Shown here: piece by piece, positions 35,764 through 43,497 of the stretch
How the letters are laid out: each line of letters starts with the position of its first letter
Position numbering within the stretch: position 1 is the first letter of the stretch
From: Flavobacterium xinjiangense
Lineage (GTDB): Bacteria; Bacteroidota; Bacteroidia; Flavobacteriales; Flavobacteriaceae
Assembly: GCF_900142885.1 (NCBI RefSeq)
Contig: NZ_FRCL01000003.1
Coordinates: forward strand, 265,091 to 329,090
DNA: 64,000 nucleotides
Direction: 5' to 3'
The notes under the pieces: model-generated
The model's input: the letters and a program-made list of their open reading frames with translations, nothing else
Database searches by the model: none
What the model was told of the DNA's origin: nothing
Position numbers and translations under genes: made by a program

Positions 35764-36984
35764 CTATATTTTTTCAAGTAATAATCCTGTAGCGGTAAGT
35801 CCAGGACCAAAAGCCATAGCTACAATTTTTGTTCCGGATGCAATATTTGAATCGTTAATAATTTCATTAAAAATATGAGGAACTGTCGCGGAAGACATGT
35901 TTCCCAATTGAAGTAATATTTCATACGACCAACGCGCTTGTTCTTTTGATATTCCAACTGCATCCACTACATAATCAATAATTTTAGGCCCTCCTGGATG
36001 TATTGCAAAATGCATATCAGATTTCTCTTCGTCAAGATCTACATCAACTTTGGCGCAAAGCGTTGTCAAAAATGATTTTATATTTTTACGAATAAAAACG
36101 GGAACCCTTTTAGAAAGCGTCATTAAAAAATTGTACTCTCCTATTTCCCAGGACATATCATCTAATGAATCCGGAATAATAACCTCATGAGAAGCTAAAA
36201 TTCTGAGTCCTTTTTTATCCTCAATAGAATCATCATTCATGAACGTATCTTCTTCATATAAAGAATATCCAATAAAACCGTCTCCAAAAAGAGAGCATAT
36301 CATAGTGTTTGCAACAGAAAATTCAGTTAAATTTAAATGTGCAGATAATAACTCCGTGTGAACCACATCAACTCTACCATGATTTCTACTACCGCTTATC
36401 AAGTGACTGGCAGTTCTTATAGCAGGGAAAGCCCCATAACAGCCCATTTGATACGAATGTGTAACCTGCGTTGTACCCCAATTTCTATTTATTACGGCTT
36501 CTTGCGCAACACTAGGCGAGGAATATCCCGAACAGGTAACATGAACCAGGTTTTCAGGAGCAGAATTTGTTGTTGAATAAAATTCATCAAAAACATATCC
36601 CATCTTTTCTTTAAACCATTGCATTCGGGTTCCAATTTTTGGTCCAAAAGAATCTCTTCTCGCTGATACTAAGCTACTAGGAAATTGATAATCCGAAGGT
36701 AAAGTTTCGTCCATTTCATTTTCAATAAAATGTTCAACATCTTCAAAAATTAAAACTTGTCTCTTATTAATATTTTCGGCAGGAACAGAATACTTATCAA
36801 CCTGATCTGATATAACCTCGAAACTATTTGATTCGTCAATAATTTCATCTTCTCCTGAACCAACTAGACTTGGCTTGGTTTGAAAATGATGGTATAAAAA
36901 CTTGGTGTATTGGTTAAGTTTTTGCTGATCGATTAATTTCCCTACCAAAATAGGCTTGAAATTAGTAATAATAATGCTTTTCAT
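35764..36984 (-). CDS. Type III polyketide synthase (chalcone/stilbene synthase family)
   Basis: A 406-residue homodimer-forming condensing enzyme. The catalytic triad is visible: C182 (YQMGCYGAFPAIR), H329 (FAIHPGGPKI) and N362 (GNMSSATVPHI). GFGPG-type end motif reads AFGPGLTATGLLLEKI. The stretch 40-95 is acidic and unlike plant enzymes. Type III enzymes add malonyl units to an acyl starter, giving pyrones, resorcinols or phloroglucinols. No tailoring methyltransferase or oxidoreductase gene is next to it apart from NDH-2 downstream. The longer frame starts at a TTG (37014) that lies in a -7 box; ATG 36984 is used. Confidence 0.92.
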   Translation of the reverse strand: MKSIIITNFKPILVGKLIDQQKLNQYTKFLYHHFQTKPSLVGSGEDEIIDESNSFEVISDQVDKYSVPAENINKRQVLIFEDVEHFIENEMDETLPSDYQFPSSLVSARRDSFGPKIGTRMQWFKEKMGYVFDEFYSTTNSAPENLVHVTCSGYSSPSVAQEAVINRNWGTTQVTHSYQMGCYGAFPAIRTASHLISGSRNHGRVDVVHTELLSAHLNLTEFSVANTMICSLFGDGFIGYSLYEEDTFMNDDSIEDKKGLRILASHEVIIPDSLDDMSWEIGEYNFLMTLSKRVPVFIRKNIKSFLTTLCAKVDVDLDEEKSDMHFAIHPGGPKIIDYVVDAVGISKEQARWSYEILLQLGNMSSATVPHIFNEIINDSNIASGTKIVAMAFGPGLTATGLLLEKI

Positions 36985-37011
36985 TAATTTTGAAACTTTG
37001 TGTGAATTCCA

Positions 37012-37019
37012 CAAACTTA
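37012..37019 (-). promoter_or_regulatory. -7 box TAAGTTTG of the type III PKS gene
   Basis: Perfect TAnnTTTG match 28 bases upstream of the ATG at 36984; includes the rejected TTG start at 37014. Confidence 0.6.
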
Positions 37020-37222
37020 AGCCATAACACTGTTTTTAAAAAGAAGCCAAATAAAAATTAAAATCGCAAAATTATAATTACTTGATTACTAGGTATTTAT
37101 GATTATTATAATTTTGTTAAAATATTGTAAATCAGCATATTGTAAGAATGATATCACACGAGCTTAATCACTGATTATCAACGATGTAAGAATGCAATTA
37201 CACTATTAATAAGGCCGGTTTT

Positions 37223-38527
37223 TTACACTTCATCACTGGTAAACGTAGTAAAACTTTTCTTTTTATATGGTCTAATAATCAATCTTCCTTCACGGTCAAA
37301 ACGAATGTAGTTATATACCCAATTGAGGAAAACCACAGCTCTATTTTTGAATCCAATTAGGGAGAATAAATGCACAAACATCCACACAAACCAGGCAAAA
37401 ACACCACTGAAATGGTATTTTGGCAAATCGACTACTGCTTTATTTCTTCCTATTGTAGCCATTGAACCTTTGTCGTTGTATTCAAAGGCTTGCATCGGTT
37501 GTTTTCTAATTAATTTTATGATGTTTTCTCCCAATAATTTGCCTTGTTGCATAGCAGGTTGAGCCATCATGGGATGTCCTTCGGGATAACTTTCCGTTTC
37601 CATGGAAGCGATGTCGCCTACGGCAAAAATATTGTCGTAACCTACCACTTGGCTGTATTGATTGACCCGAATACGTTCTACTCTTTCCACCAATGATTTG
37701 GCGTCTAATCCTGCAACTAATGCTCCTTGGACACCAGCAGTCCAAATTACGGTTGCGGTTTCAAATGTCAAATCAGAATTCGTAATAATAGTTCGTCCAT
37801 CATAATTAGTTACCCGAACATTTTTCCAAATTTTCACGCCTAAACTGTTCAGAAACTTCTCGGCGGCAATAGAAGATTTTTCACTCATCGTGTTTAAGAT
37901 TCTGTCTCCGCTTTGAATGAGATTGATTTCCATTTTATCAATATCCAAATCGGGATAATCTTTTTGCAGAATGGCTTTTTTCATTTCGGCTAGAGCGCCT
38001 GCAAGCTCTACTCCTGTGGGTCCGCCACCTACGAGTACAAAATTAATAAGGCTATTACGCTCTGCCACATCAGTGGTAAGAACCGCTTGTTCGAAATTTT
38101 CGAGAATAAGACTGCGTATATTGAGCGACTGTGGTATGGTTTTCATCCCCATACTGTTGCGTTCTATTTCTTTGTTGCCAAAATAATTGGTTTTAGATCC
38201 TGTGGCAATGATCAGATAATCGTAACTTAATTCGCCAATCTCGGCGATGACTTTTTGGTTTTTTGTGTCTATCTCTTCTACAGAAGTGAGTCGGAAGTAG
38301 AAATCATCATATTCCTGTATGACTTTTCGAATTGGATAAGCAATAGAACCTGCCTCTAACCCGCCTGTGGCAACCTGATATAGCAAAGGTTGAAAATTAT
38401 GATAGTTGTGTTTGTCTAAAAGTACGACTTGCATATTTTTATTTTTTAATTGTCTGGCCAATGCAATGCCTGCAAAACCTCCACCTATAATTACTATTCT
38501 GGGATTCTTAGATTGTGGAATGTTCAT
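37223..38527 (-). CDS. ndh: Type II NADH:quinone oxidoreductase (NDH-2)
   Basis: 434 residues. It passes electrons from NADH to quinone without pumping protons, on the inner face of the membrane. The FAD-binding Rossmann motif IVIIGGGFAGIALARQL is at 12-28, the NADH-binding one FVLVGGGPTGVELAGALAE at about 163-181, and the second FAD motif NIFAVGDIAS further on. A C-terminal hydrophobic part (GVFAWFVWMFVHLFSLIGFKNRAVVFLNWVYNYI) anchors it to the membrane. The gene has its own promoter. Confidence 0.93.
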   Translation of the reverse strand: MNIPQSKNPRIVIIGGGFAGIALARQLKNKNMQVVLLDKHNYHNFQPLLYQVATGGLEAGSIAYPIRKVIQEYDDFYFRLTSVEEIDTKNQKVIAEIGELSYDYLIIATGSKTNYFGNKEIERNSMGMKTIPQSLNIRSLILENFEQAVLTTDVAERNSLINFVLVGGGPTGVELAGALAEMKKAILQKDYPDLDIDKMEINLIQSGDRILNTMSEKSSIAAEKFLNSLGVKIWKNVRVTNYDGRTIITNSDLTFETATVIWTAGVQGALVAGLDAKSLVERVERIRVNQYSQVVGYDNIFAVGDIASMETESYPEGHPMMAQPAMQQGKLLGENIIKLIRKQPMQAFEYNDKGSMATIGRNKAVVDLPKYHFSGVFAWFVWMFVHLFSLIGFKNRAVVFLNWVYNYIRFDREGRLIIRPYKKKSFTTFTSDEV

Positions 38528-38556
38528 GTTTAAAAAAGTTCTGATTTGTTGATACT

Positions 38557-38564
38557 CAAAGATA
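38557..38564 (-). promoter_or_regulatory. -7 box TATCTTTG of ndh
   Basis: Perfect TAnnTTTG match about 30 bases upstream of the ndh ATG, the same octamer as in the small RNA promoters. Confidence 0.65.
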
Positions 38565-38650
38565 CAATGTTTTTTAATGTTGAATTAAATCAAATAGTAT
38601 CGAAATTTTTGTTTTTGAAAAAGCCATTCAAAGTACTAAACATGTAAAAT

Positions 38651-38768
38651 AGCCCTGATGGAAATGAAAATCCTTTGTTTTTCTGATTTTTTCAGAAAAT
38701 AAAGATTGTAATGTACAGCGGGAGGGATGTTTATTATGGATTGAAGTCTTTCTGCTCCTAAAAATTAT
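38651..38768. repeat. Intergenic repeat element, copy 3
   Basis: Starts TAGCCCTGATGGAA, has a central hairpin (TTTTTCTGA/TCAGAAAA) and ends CTGCTCCTAAAAATT. The same ends occur in the elements at 11483-11565 and 14851-15047. It lies between ndh and the sigma factor gene and has no coding potential. Confidence 0.45.
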
Positions 38769-38810
38769 TAATATTGTAACAAAATCCACTTTTTGATTAC
38801 TAACGTATAT

Positions 38811-39314
38811 ATGAGTGACAATCTAGAACAGTCTTTTGTTAAGCAATTGCAGGAAAATCAGAATATAATCCACAAGATTTGTAGGTTGTATACTAATGGC
38901 GATGATGCACATAAGGATTTGTTTCAGGAAATCACGATTCAGTTATGGAAAGCTTTTCCAAAATTTAGAGGGGACAGCAAGTTTTCTACATGGGCCTATC
39001 GTGTGGCATTGAACACGGCAATCACTTTATATAGAAAAAGTAAGCGCTCAATTGCAACCATTGAGTTCGAGGGACGTCAGCATTTCTTGAATGATGTGGA
39101 ATATAATTATGAGGAAGAAGAACAGCTTAAGCTTATGTACAAAGCTGTTTACCAATTGAATGATATTGAAAAAGCGTTGATTTTTATGTATCTTGAAGAC
39201 AAAGATTATCAGGAAATAGCCGAAACATTAGGAATTAGCGAAGTGAATGCGAGGGTAAAAATGAATAGAATAAAAGGAAAATTAAAAAAAATATTAAATC
39301 CATTAGGAATATGA
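38811..39314 (+). CDS. ECF-type RNA polymerase sigma factor
   Basis: A 167-residue sigma-70 family protein with regions 2 (ICRLYTNGDDAHKDLFQEITIQLWKAFPKFRGDSKFSTWAYRVALNTAITLYRKSKR) and 4 (QLNDIEKALIFMYLEDKDYQEIAETLGISEVNARVKMNRIKGKLKKIL) but not regions 1.1 and 3, which is the extracytoplasmic-function layout. ATG at 38811 is preferred over a TTG 18 bases earlier. It overlaps the next gene by 4 bases (ATGA), so the two are translated together and the neighbour is the likely regulator. Confidence 0.92.
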   Translation: MSDNLEQSFVKQLQENQNIIHKICRLYTNGDDAHKDLFQEITIQLWKAFPKFRGDSKFSTWAYRVALNTAITLYRKSKRSIATIEFEGRQHFLNDVEYNYEEEEQLKLMYKAVYQLNDIEKALIFMYLEDKDYQEIAETLGISEVNARVKMNRIKGKLKKILNPLGI

Positions 39315-39943
39315 AAGAGCTGGATTTATTGAAAAAAGACTGGCAAAAGAACACGGATTCTTTTGAACAAGTATCGGAAATTGAGATTTACAAAATGATA
39401 CATAAAAAATCATCTTCGATTGTGAAGTGGATTTTGATTATTAGTATTTTGGAGGTTTTATTATGGACTGCGTTAAGCTTGTTTTTTAATTCAGATGACT
39501 ATTTGAAGCAGTTGCATCATGAAGAGTTGATATCCTATTTGAAATTATTAACGTATTTTAATTATGGCGTAATATTGACCTTTATTTATTTGTTCTATAA
39601 AAACTATGTTAGAATTTCAACAACTGCCTCTACTAAGCAGTTAATGCAGGATATATTGAAAACACGTAAAACGGTTCAGTTTTATGTTTGGTACAATCTT
39701 GGAATGATTGTTTTGAGTTTTATTATAGGCTTCATAATTGCATTTAGTTACAGTCCGGAAATAGGTTCTTTGAGAGAGAAAATCTTTAATGACACTAAGG
39801 TAATGGCAATCATATTTGGCGTTTTATTCTTGACTATTGCTGTATTTTTTGGCGCATTTTGGCTATTTTACAGAGTTTTATATGGAATCTTACTTCGTAG
39901 ATTGTATGCGAATTATAAAGAATTAAAAAAGATAGATTTGTAG
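39311..39943 (+). CDS. Membrane protein coupled to the ECF sigma factor (possible anti-sigma factor)
   Basis: 210 residues: a cytoplasmic N-terminus (KELDLLKKDWQKNTDSFEQVSEIEIYKMIHKKS), then four membrane helices (38-58, 78-98, 125-150, 160-185). There is no zinc-binding HxxxCxxC anti-sigma motif. The ATGA overlap with the sigma gene and the amphipathic N-terminus suggest that it holds the sigma factor at the membrane, but this is inference from position. Confidence 0.75.
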   Translation: MKELDLLKKDWQKNTDSFEQVSEIEIYKMIHKKSSSIVKWILIISILEVLLWTALSLFFNSDDYLKQLHHEELISYLKLLTYFNYGVILTFIYLFYKNYVRISTTASTKQLMQDILKTRKTVQFYVWYNLGMIVLSFIIGFIIAFSYSPEIGSLREKIFNDTKVMAIIFGVLFLTIAVFFGAFWLFYRVLYGILLRRLYANYKELKKIDL

Positions 39944-39954
39944 TTTTACAAAAA

Positions 39955-39980
39955 AAAAGAGTTCACTAATGAACTCTTTT
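39955..39980. terminator. Bidirectional terminator between convergent genes
   Basis: A perfect 11-bp stem AAAAGAGTTCA/TGAACTCTTTT with a 4-base loop and long A/T runs on both sides. Confidence 0.88.
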
Positions 39981-39983
39981 TTT

Positions 39984-40793
39984 TTAATATTCCCAACGAC
40001 GCAGTTTATTTAGCTTTTCCTGTTCTTCTATTTCCTCACAAGGAATTACTTTTAGGAAAGATGCATGTTGCTCGATAGCATATTCTACTTTTTCAACAAT
40101 TTCCTCAATAGTGTCATTATCATAATCAATCTCTAAAGGTTCTTTGATGATAAACGACTGCAGAATACCTTTCTTTTTCATTCTCAGTCCTTTTTTATCA
40201 AAAGAACGGCGGAAACCGTCTATAACAATAGGCACAACAATGGGTCTGTGTTGTTTGATGATATGAGCGGTTCCTTTTCGTACCGGTTTAAAAGACTTAG
40301 TGGTTCCCTGCGGAAATGTAATTACCCAGCCATCTTTGAGCGCTATTTTAATATTTTCAGTATCATCTGGGTTAATATTCTTCTTCTCTTGCACATCAAC
40401 TCCTTTTGCTCGCCAAGTTCGTTCTACTGAAATTGCTCCCGCATAAGCCATAATTCGTGGCAATAAACCCGCTTGCATCGTTTCTTTGGCTGCAACGTAA
40501 TAAATATTTAATTTAGGCTGCCACATATAACAAACATTTTTGATGGTATCATCGCGCCCGTTCAGACTAGCATTAAAAACATGGAACATGGCTACGACAT
40601 CGGCAAAATAAGTTTGGTGATTGGATATAAAAAGGACATTTGTATCAGGCAAATTTCGTATAATCTCGGACCCTTCGATCTGTAATTCATTAAATCCTCT
40701 ATAACGTCGATGGGTAATAACTCCAAAAACACGAATTAAGAATTTTTTTATAAATAATATATGACCAAAAGGATTTCTCTTAAACAATCCCAT
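39984..40793 (-). CDS. 1-acyl-sn-glycerol-3-phosphate acyltransferase (PlsC-like)
   Basis: 269 residues from ATG 40793 (GLFKRNPFGHILFIKKF); a longer frame begins at 40862, but its extra 23 residues are unlike the family start. The protein belongs to the LPLAT group, which acylates lysophospholipids at the membrane. The usual HX4D block reads NHQTYFADV, which has five residues between His and Asp, and the third block reads FPQGTTKSFKPVRKGTAHI. A block AAKETMQAGLLPRIMAYAGAISVER agrees with the family. It follows a Nudix gene. Confidence 0.85.
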   Translation of the reverse strand: MGLFKRNPFGHILFIKKFLIRVFGVITHRRYRGFNELQIEGSEIIRNLPDTNVLFISNHQTYFADVVAMFHVFNASLNGRDDTIKNVCYMWQPKLNIYYVAAKETMQAGLLPRIMAYAGAISVERTWRAKGVDVQEKKNINPDDTENIKIALKDGWVITFPQGTTKSFKPVRKGTAHIIKQHRPIVVPIVIDGFRRSFDKKGLRMKKKGILQSFIIKEPLEIDYDNDTIEEIVEKVEYAIEQHASFLKVIPCEEIEEQEKLNKLRRWEY

Positions 40794-40883
40794 AAATTTG
40801 TGTGTTTTTCTGTGAATTATGTTTGCAATAATACGAATTTTATTTTTGTACTTCCTTTCCAATTTTTCATCTAAAAAAAAGTA

Positions 40884-41531
40884 TCACCAGGAATTGAAAA
40901 CATCTTTTAAAACATCTTTCAACTCACTCAGCATCATCGCTGTAGCTCCCCACACAATATGTTCCTCGATTTTAAACGCAGGAACACTAATATCATTTGC
41001 GTATGAAGTAGTCAGATTAGTATCAGTAATAATAGCATCACTCAAAAAAACCGTTAAAGGCAATTCAATGATGTTTGCAACTTCTTTAGGATCCGGGACG
41101 AAAACAATTTCCTCTTTACAAATTCCTAAAAAAGGATGTACCATAAAATCACTGGGAGGAATATACATTGGTGTAAAAGTCTTGATAATTTCCATTATAT
41201 TGGGGTGAATCCCAACTTCTTCATGGGTTTCACGCAGTGCAGTATTTTCGAAAATTTCGTCTTGAACTTCATATTTTCCTCCAGGAAAAGCAATTTGAGC
41301 AGAATGTACTCCCTTGTAAGAATTTCGGACAATAAGTACCAAATGCGTTATTCCATTTTTAGGATAAAACAACATCATAACGGCTGCAATTTTTGGCTTT
41401 TTTATTCCAATATCAAAATTTTTTAAACTTTCAATTCTCTCTAGAGGAGCCATTTTGATATGCGAAACTTCAGCAGGAAGCTCTGCTGTCATTAATTTAG
41501 GAACATATTCTAAAAATTCTTGAAAATCCAT
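40884..41531 (-). CDS. CoA pyrophosphatase-type Nudix hydrolase
   Basis: 215 residues. Nudix fold with the box GGKYEVQDEIFENTALRETHEEVGI, which has six residues between Gly and Glu, the form seen in CoA/NudL-type hydrolases. The extra CoA motif upstream (HLVLIVRNSYKGVHSAQIAFPGG) is present. It probably splits CoA or acyl-CoA into 4'-phosphopantetheine and ADP. It lies 90 bases upstream of the acyltransferase in the same direction; a shared transcript is likely. The ATG at 41531 was chosen over one two codons earlier. Confidence 0.88.
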   Translation of the reverse strand: MDFQEFLEYVPKLMTAELPAEVSHIKMAPLERIESLKNFDIGIKKPKIAAVMMLFYPKNGITHLVLIVRNSYKGVHSAQIAFPGGKYEVQDEIFENTALRETHEEVGIHPNIMEIIKTFTPMYIPPSDFMVHPFLGICKEEIVFVPDPKEVANIIELPLTVFLSDAIITDTNLTTSYANDISVPAFKIEEHIVWGATAMMLSELKDVLKDVFNSW

Positions 41532-41623
41532 AATCAAAGTCTATTTTTGCATCATAAAAAGATAATATAAATATAGTTTAGAAAATAACGTGATGCAAAT
41601 TTTCTAAATTAAAAGCCATTAAA

Positions 41624-42058
41624 ATGTATAGTAAAGAAGAAACTCAAAAATTAAAGCGAGAATTCTGGGTGACATTCGCAGATAAATATCCCAGAAAATG
41701 GGTGCTTTATGATACAAAAATAAAAGATTTCTCTTTTAAATTTTATGTAGATAATAAAAAGGCGCTAGTTTTAATTGATATTGAGCATCGAAGTGATGAC
41801 AAACGAATTGCTTATTTCGAGAAAATAGAAGCACTAAAAAATATACTGGAAGAAGAATTCATCAAAGATTTAGTATTTGAAAAAGAATTCATTCTTGAAA
41901 ATGGTAAAACAATTAGCCGAATTTGGGTTGAAAAATTAGAAGTCAGCGTTAGTAATCGAAAATACTGGGATGAAATCTTTGATTTTTACAACGAGAAAAT
42001 GAATTCTTTAGAGTTGTTTTATAAAGAGTACGACGATTTTATAAAAGACATCGACTAA
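41624..42058 (+). CDS. DUF4268-domain protein
   Basis: A 144-residue soluble protein matching DUF4268 in outline (LKREFWVTFADKYPRKWVLYDTKIKDFSFKFYVDNKKALVLIDIEHRSDDKRIAYFEKIEALKNILE). This domain also occurs fused to restriction-type nucleases, but here it stands alone and no catalytic motif is visible. Function unknown. Confidence 0.78.
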   Translation: MYSKEETQKLKREFWVTFADKYPRKWVLYDTKIKDFSFKFYVDNKKALVLIDIEHRSDDKRIAYFEKIEALKNILEEEFIKDLVFEKEFILENGKTISRIWVEKLEVSVSNRKYWDEIFDFYNEKMNSLELFYKEYDDFIKDID

Positions 42059-42085
42059 TTCTTTTTTTGGATTGTTATTAAATAA

Positions 42086-42110
42086 AAAAAGTCACTACGA
42101 GTGACTTTTT
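42086..42110. terminator. Bidirectional terminator
   Basis: A perfect 11-bp stem AAAAAGTCACT/AGTGACTTTTT with a 3-base loop, between convergent genes. Confidence 0.88.
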
Positions 42111-42116
42111 TTATTT

Positions 42117-42527
42117 TTACATGTTGAAAATATTATAAACGATAATTCTATTTTCATAATTGACATACAATTGTTTCCTGTTATCCTGCTTCTTTCTCGT
42201 AATAATTGAAAGTGTGCAATCCTCTCCATTATTATCTTTACAAGTAAATGAATAAACGATATCGGTATCATTTTCTTCTGTTGGTTGATAATCAATAATT
42301 TCAAACAATTGAATGGCTTGAGAATATATAACGATTCTATCTTTATTAGTATCTAATGATACTAAGATATTGACCAACCCTAAATCAGACCATTTTCCCC
42401 ACTTGCCTTTTTCGTTTTTTTCTAAAACACTAAAACCTGATGTTTTGAATTTATAATTCTGACTGTAAGACTGTTGTGATCCTAAACCCAAAAAAAACAA
42501 TATAATAAATAATTTTGTTTTAGTCAT
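42117..42527 (-). CDS. Secreted protein of unknown function
   Basis: 136 residues with a signal peptide (TKTKLFIILFFLGLGSQQSYSQ) and a mature part rich in Lys, Asn and beta strands. I do not recognise a domain. It lies 10 bases after the nitronate monooxygenase gene start in the sense that both are on the minus strand, this one downstream of nothing clear; expression context is uncertain. Confidence 0.65.
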   Translation of the reverse strand: MTKTKLFIILFFLGLGSQQSYSQNYKFKTSGFSVLEKNEKGKWGKWSDLGLVNILVSLDTNKDRIVIYSQAIQLFEIIDYQPTEENDTDIVYSFTCKDNNGEDCTLSIITRKKQDNRKQLYVNYENRIIVYNIFNM

Positions 42528-42537
42528 TGTGTATTAA

Positions 42538-43482
42538 TTAAAAGTCGAATTTAGTTACTTCTTTTCTGGCATTTTCAAAATCAGTTATTATTTCAAAAAG
42601 TATGTCGGCAGCTGGTATAATTTCATGAATTAATCCCGCAACCTGGCCTACTTCTAATTCTCCTTCGATTAAATCACCTTCAAACATACCTCTTTTTGCT
42701 CTTGCTCTTCCTAAAAACTGAGACAACTCCTCTGTTGTTGGACATTTCGCATACAATTGCTGAAGATCATCGTAAAACTTGTTTTTAATCAATCGAACAG
42801 GAGCCAATTCTTTTAAAGTTAATTGCGTGTCGCCTTCTTTCACCTTTATAATCGTATTCTTAAAATTTTCATGTGCTGAAGATTCTACCGAAGCTGCAAA
42901 CCTACTCCCTACCTGAACGCCATCAGCGCCTAAAACCATTGCCGCTAACATTCCACGACCAGTGGCAATACCTCCGGCAGCTATCAAAGGAATTTTTATA
43001 TGTTCTTTTACCATTGGAATCAATGTAAAAGTGGTCGTTTCGTCTCTTCCGTTGTGCCCTCCAGCTTCAAATCCTTCAGCAACTACGGCATCAACACCTG
43101 CCGCCTCAGCTTTTAAAGCAAAAACAGAACTACTAACCACATGTACAACTGTTATGCCATTTTCTTTCAAAAAAGAAGTCCAAGTTTTTGGGTTTCCAGC
43201 CGACGTAAAAACTATTTTCACTCCTTCATCGACTATAATTTTCATTATTTCTTCGACATTGGGATATAGCATTGGGACATTAACACCAAAAGGTTTTGTA
43301 GTGGCTTTTTTGCATTTTTGAATGTGTTCCCGCAAAACTTCGGGATACATAGAACCTGCACCTATTATGCCTAAACCACCCGCATTACTTACTGCACTCG
43401 CTAATTTATAACCGCTGTTCCAAATCATTCCGGCTTGGATAACAGGGTATTTAATTTTGAAGAGCTCTGTAATTCTATTCAT
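42538..43482 (-). CDS. Nitronate monooxygenase / FabK-like FMN enzyme
   Basis: 314 residues, TIM-barrel FMN protein. ITELFKIKYPVIQAGMIWNSGYKLASAVSNAGGLGIIG, EGFEAGGHNG and GGIATGRGMLAAMVLGADGVQVGSRFAA are typical of the 2-nitropropane dioxygenase / FabK family. The second step cannot be told: it may oxidise nitronates or reduce an enoyl-ACP. It is followed after 10 bases by the secreted protein gene in the same direction. Confidence 0.9.
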   Translation of the reverse strand: MNRITELFKIKYPVIQAGMIWNSGYKLASAVSNAGGLGIIGAGSMYPEVLREHIQKCKKATTKPFGVNVPMLYPNVEEIMKIIVDEGVKIVFTSAGNPKTWTSFLKENGITVVHVVSSSVFALKAEAAGVDAVVAEGFEAGGHNGRDETTTFTLIPMVKEHIKIPLIAAGGIATGRGMLAAMVLGADGVQVGSRFAASVESSAHENFKNTIIKVKEGDTQLTLKELAPVRLIKNKFYDDLQQLYAKCPTTEELSQFLGRARAKRGMFEGDLIEGELEVGQVAGLIHEIIPAADILFEIITDFENARKEVTKFDF

Positions 43483-43497
43483 TTGTTTTACTGTAGG

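Noticed and set aside
37506..37745. 79-codon minus frame inside ndh.
   Set aside because: Fully inside a well-supported NDH-2 frame; Arg/Ser/Cys-rich shadow composition.
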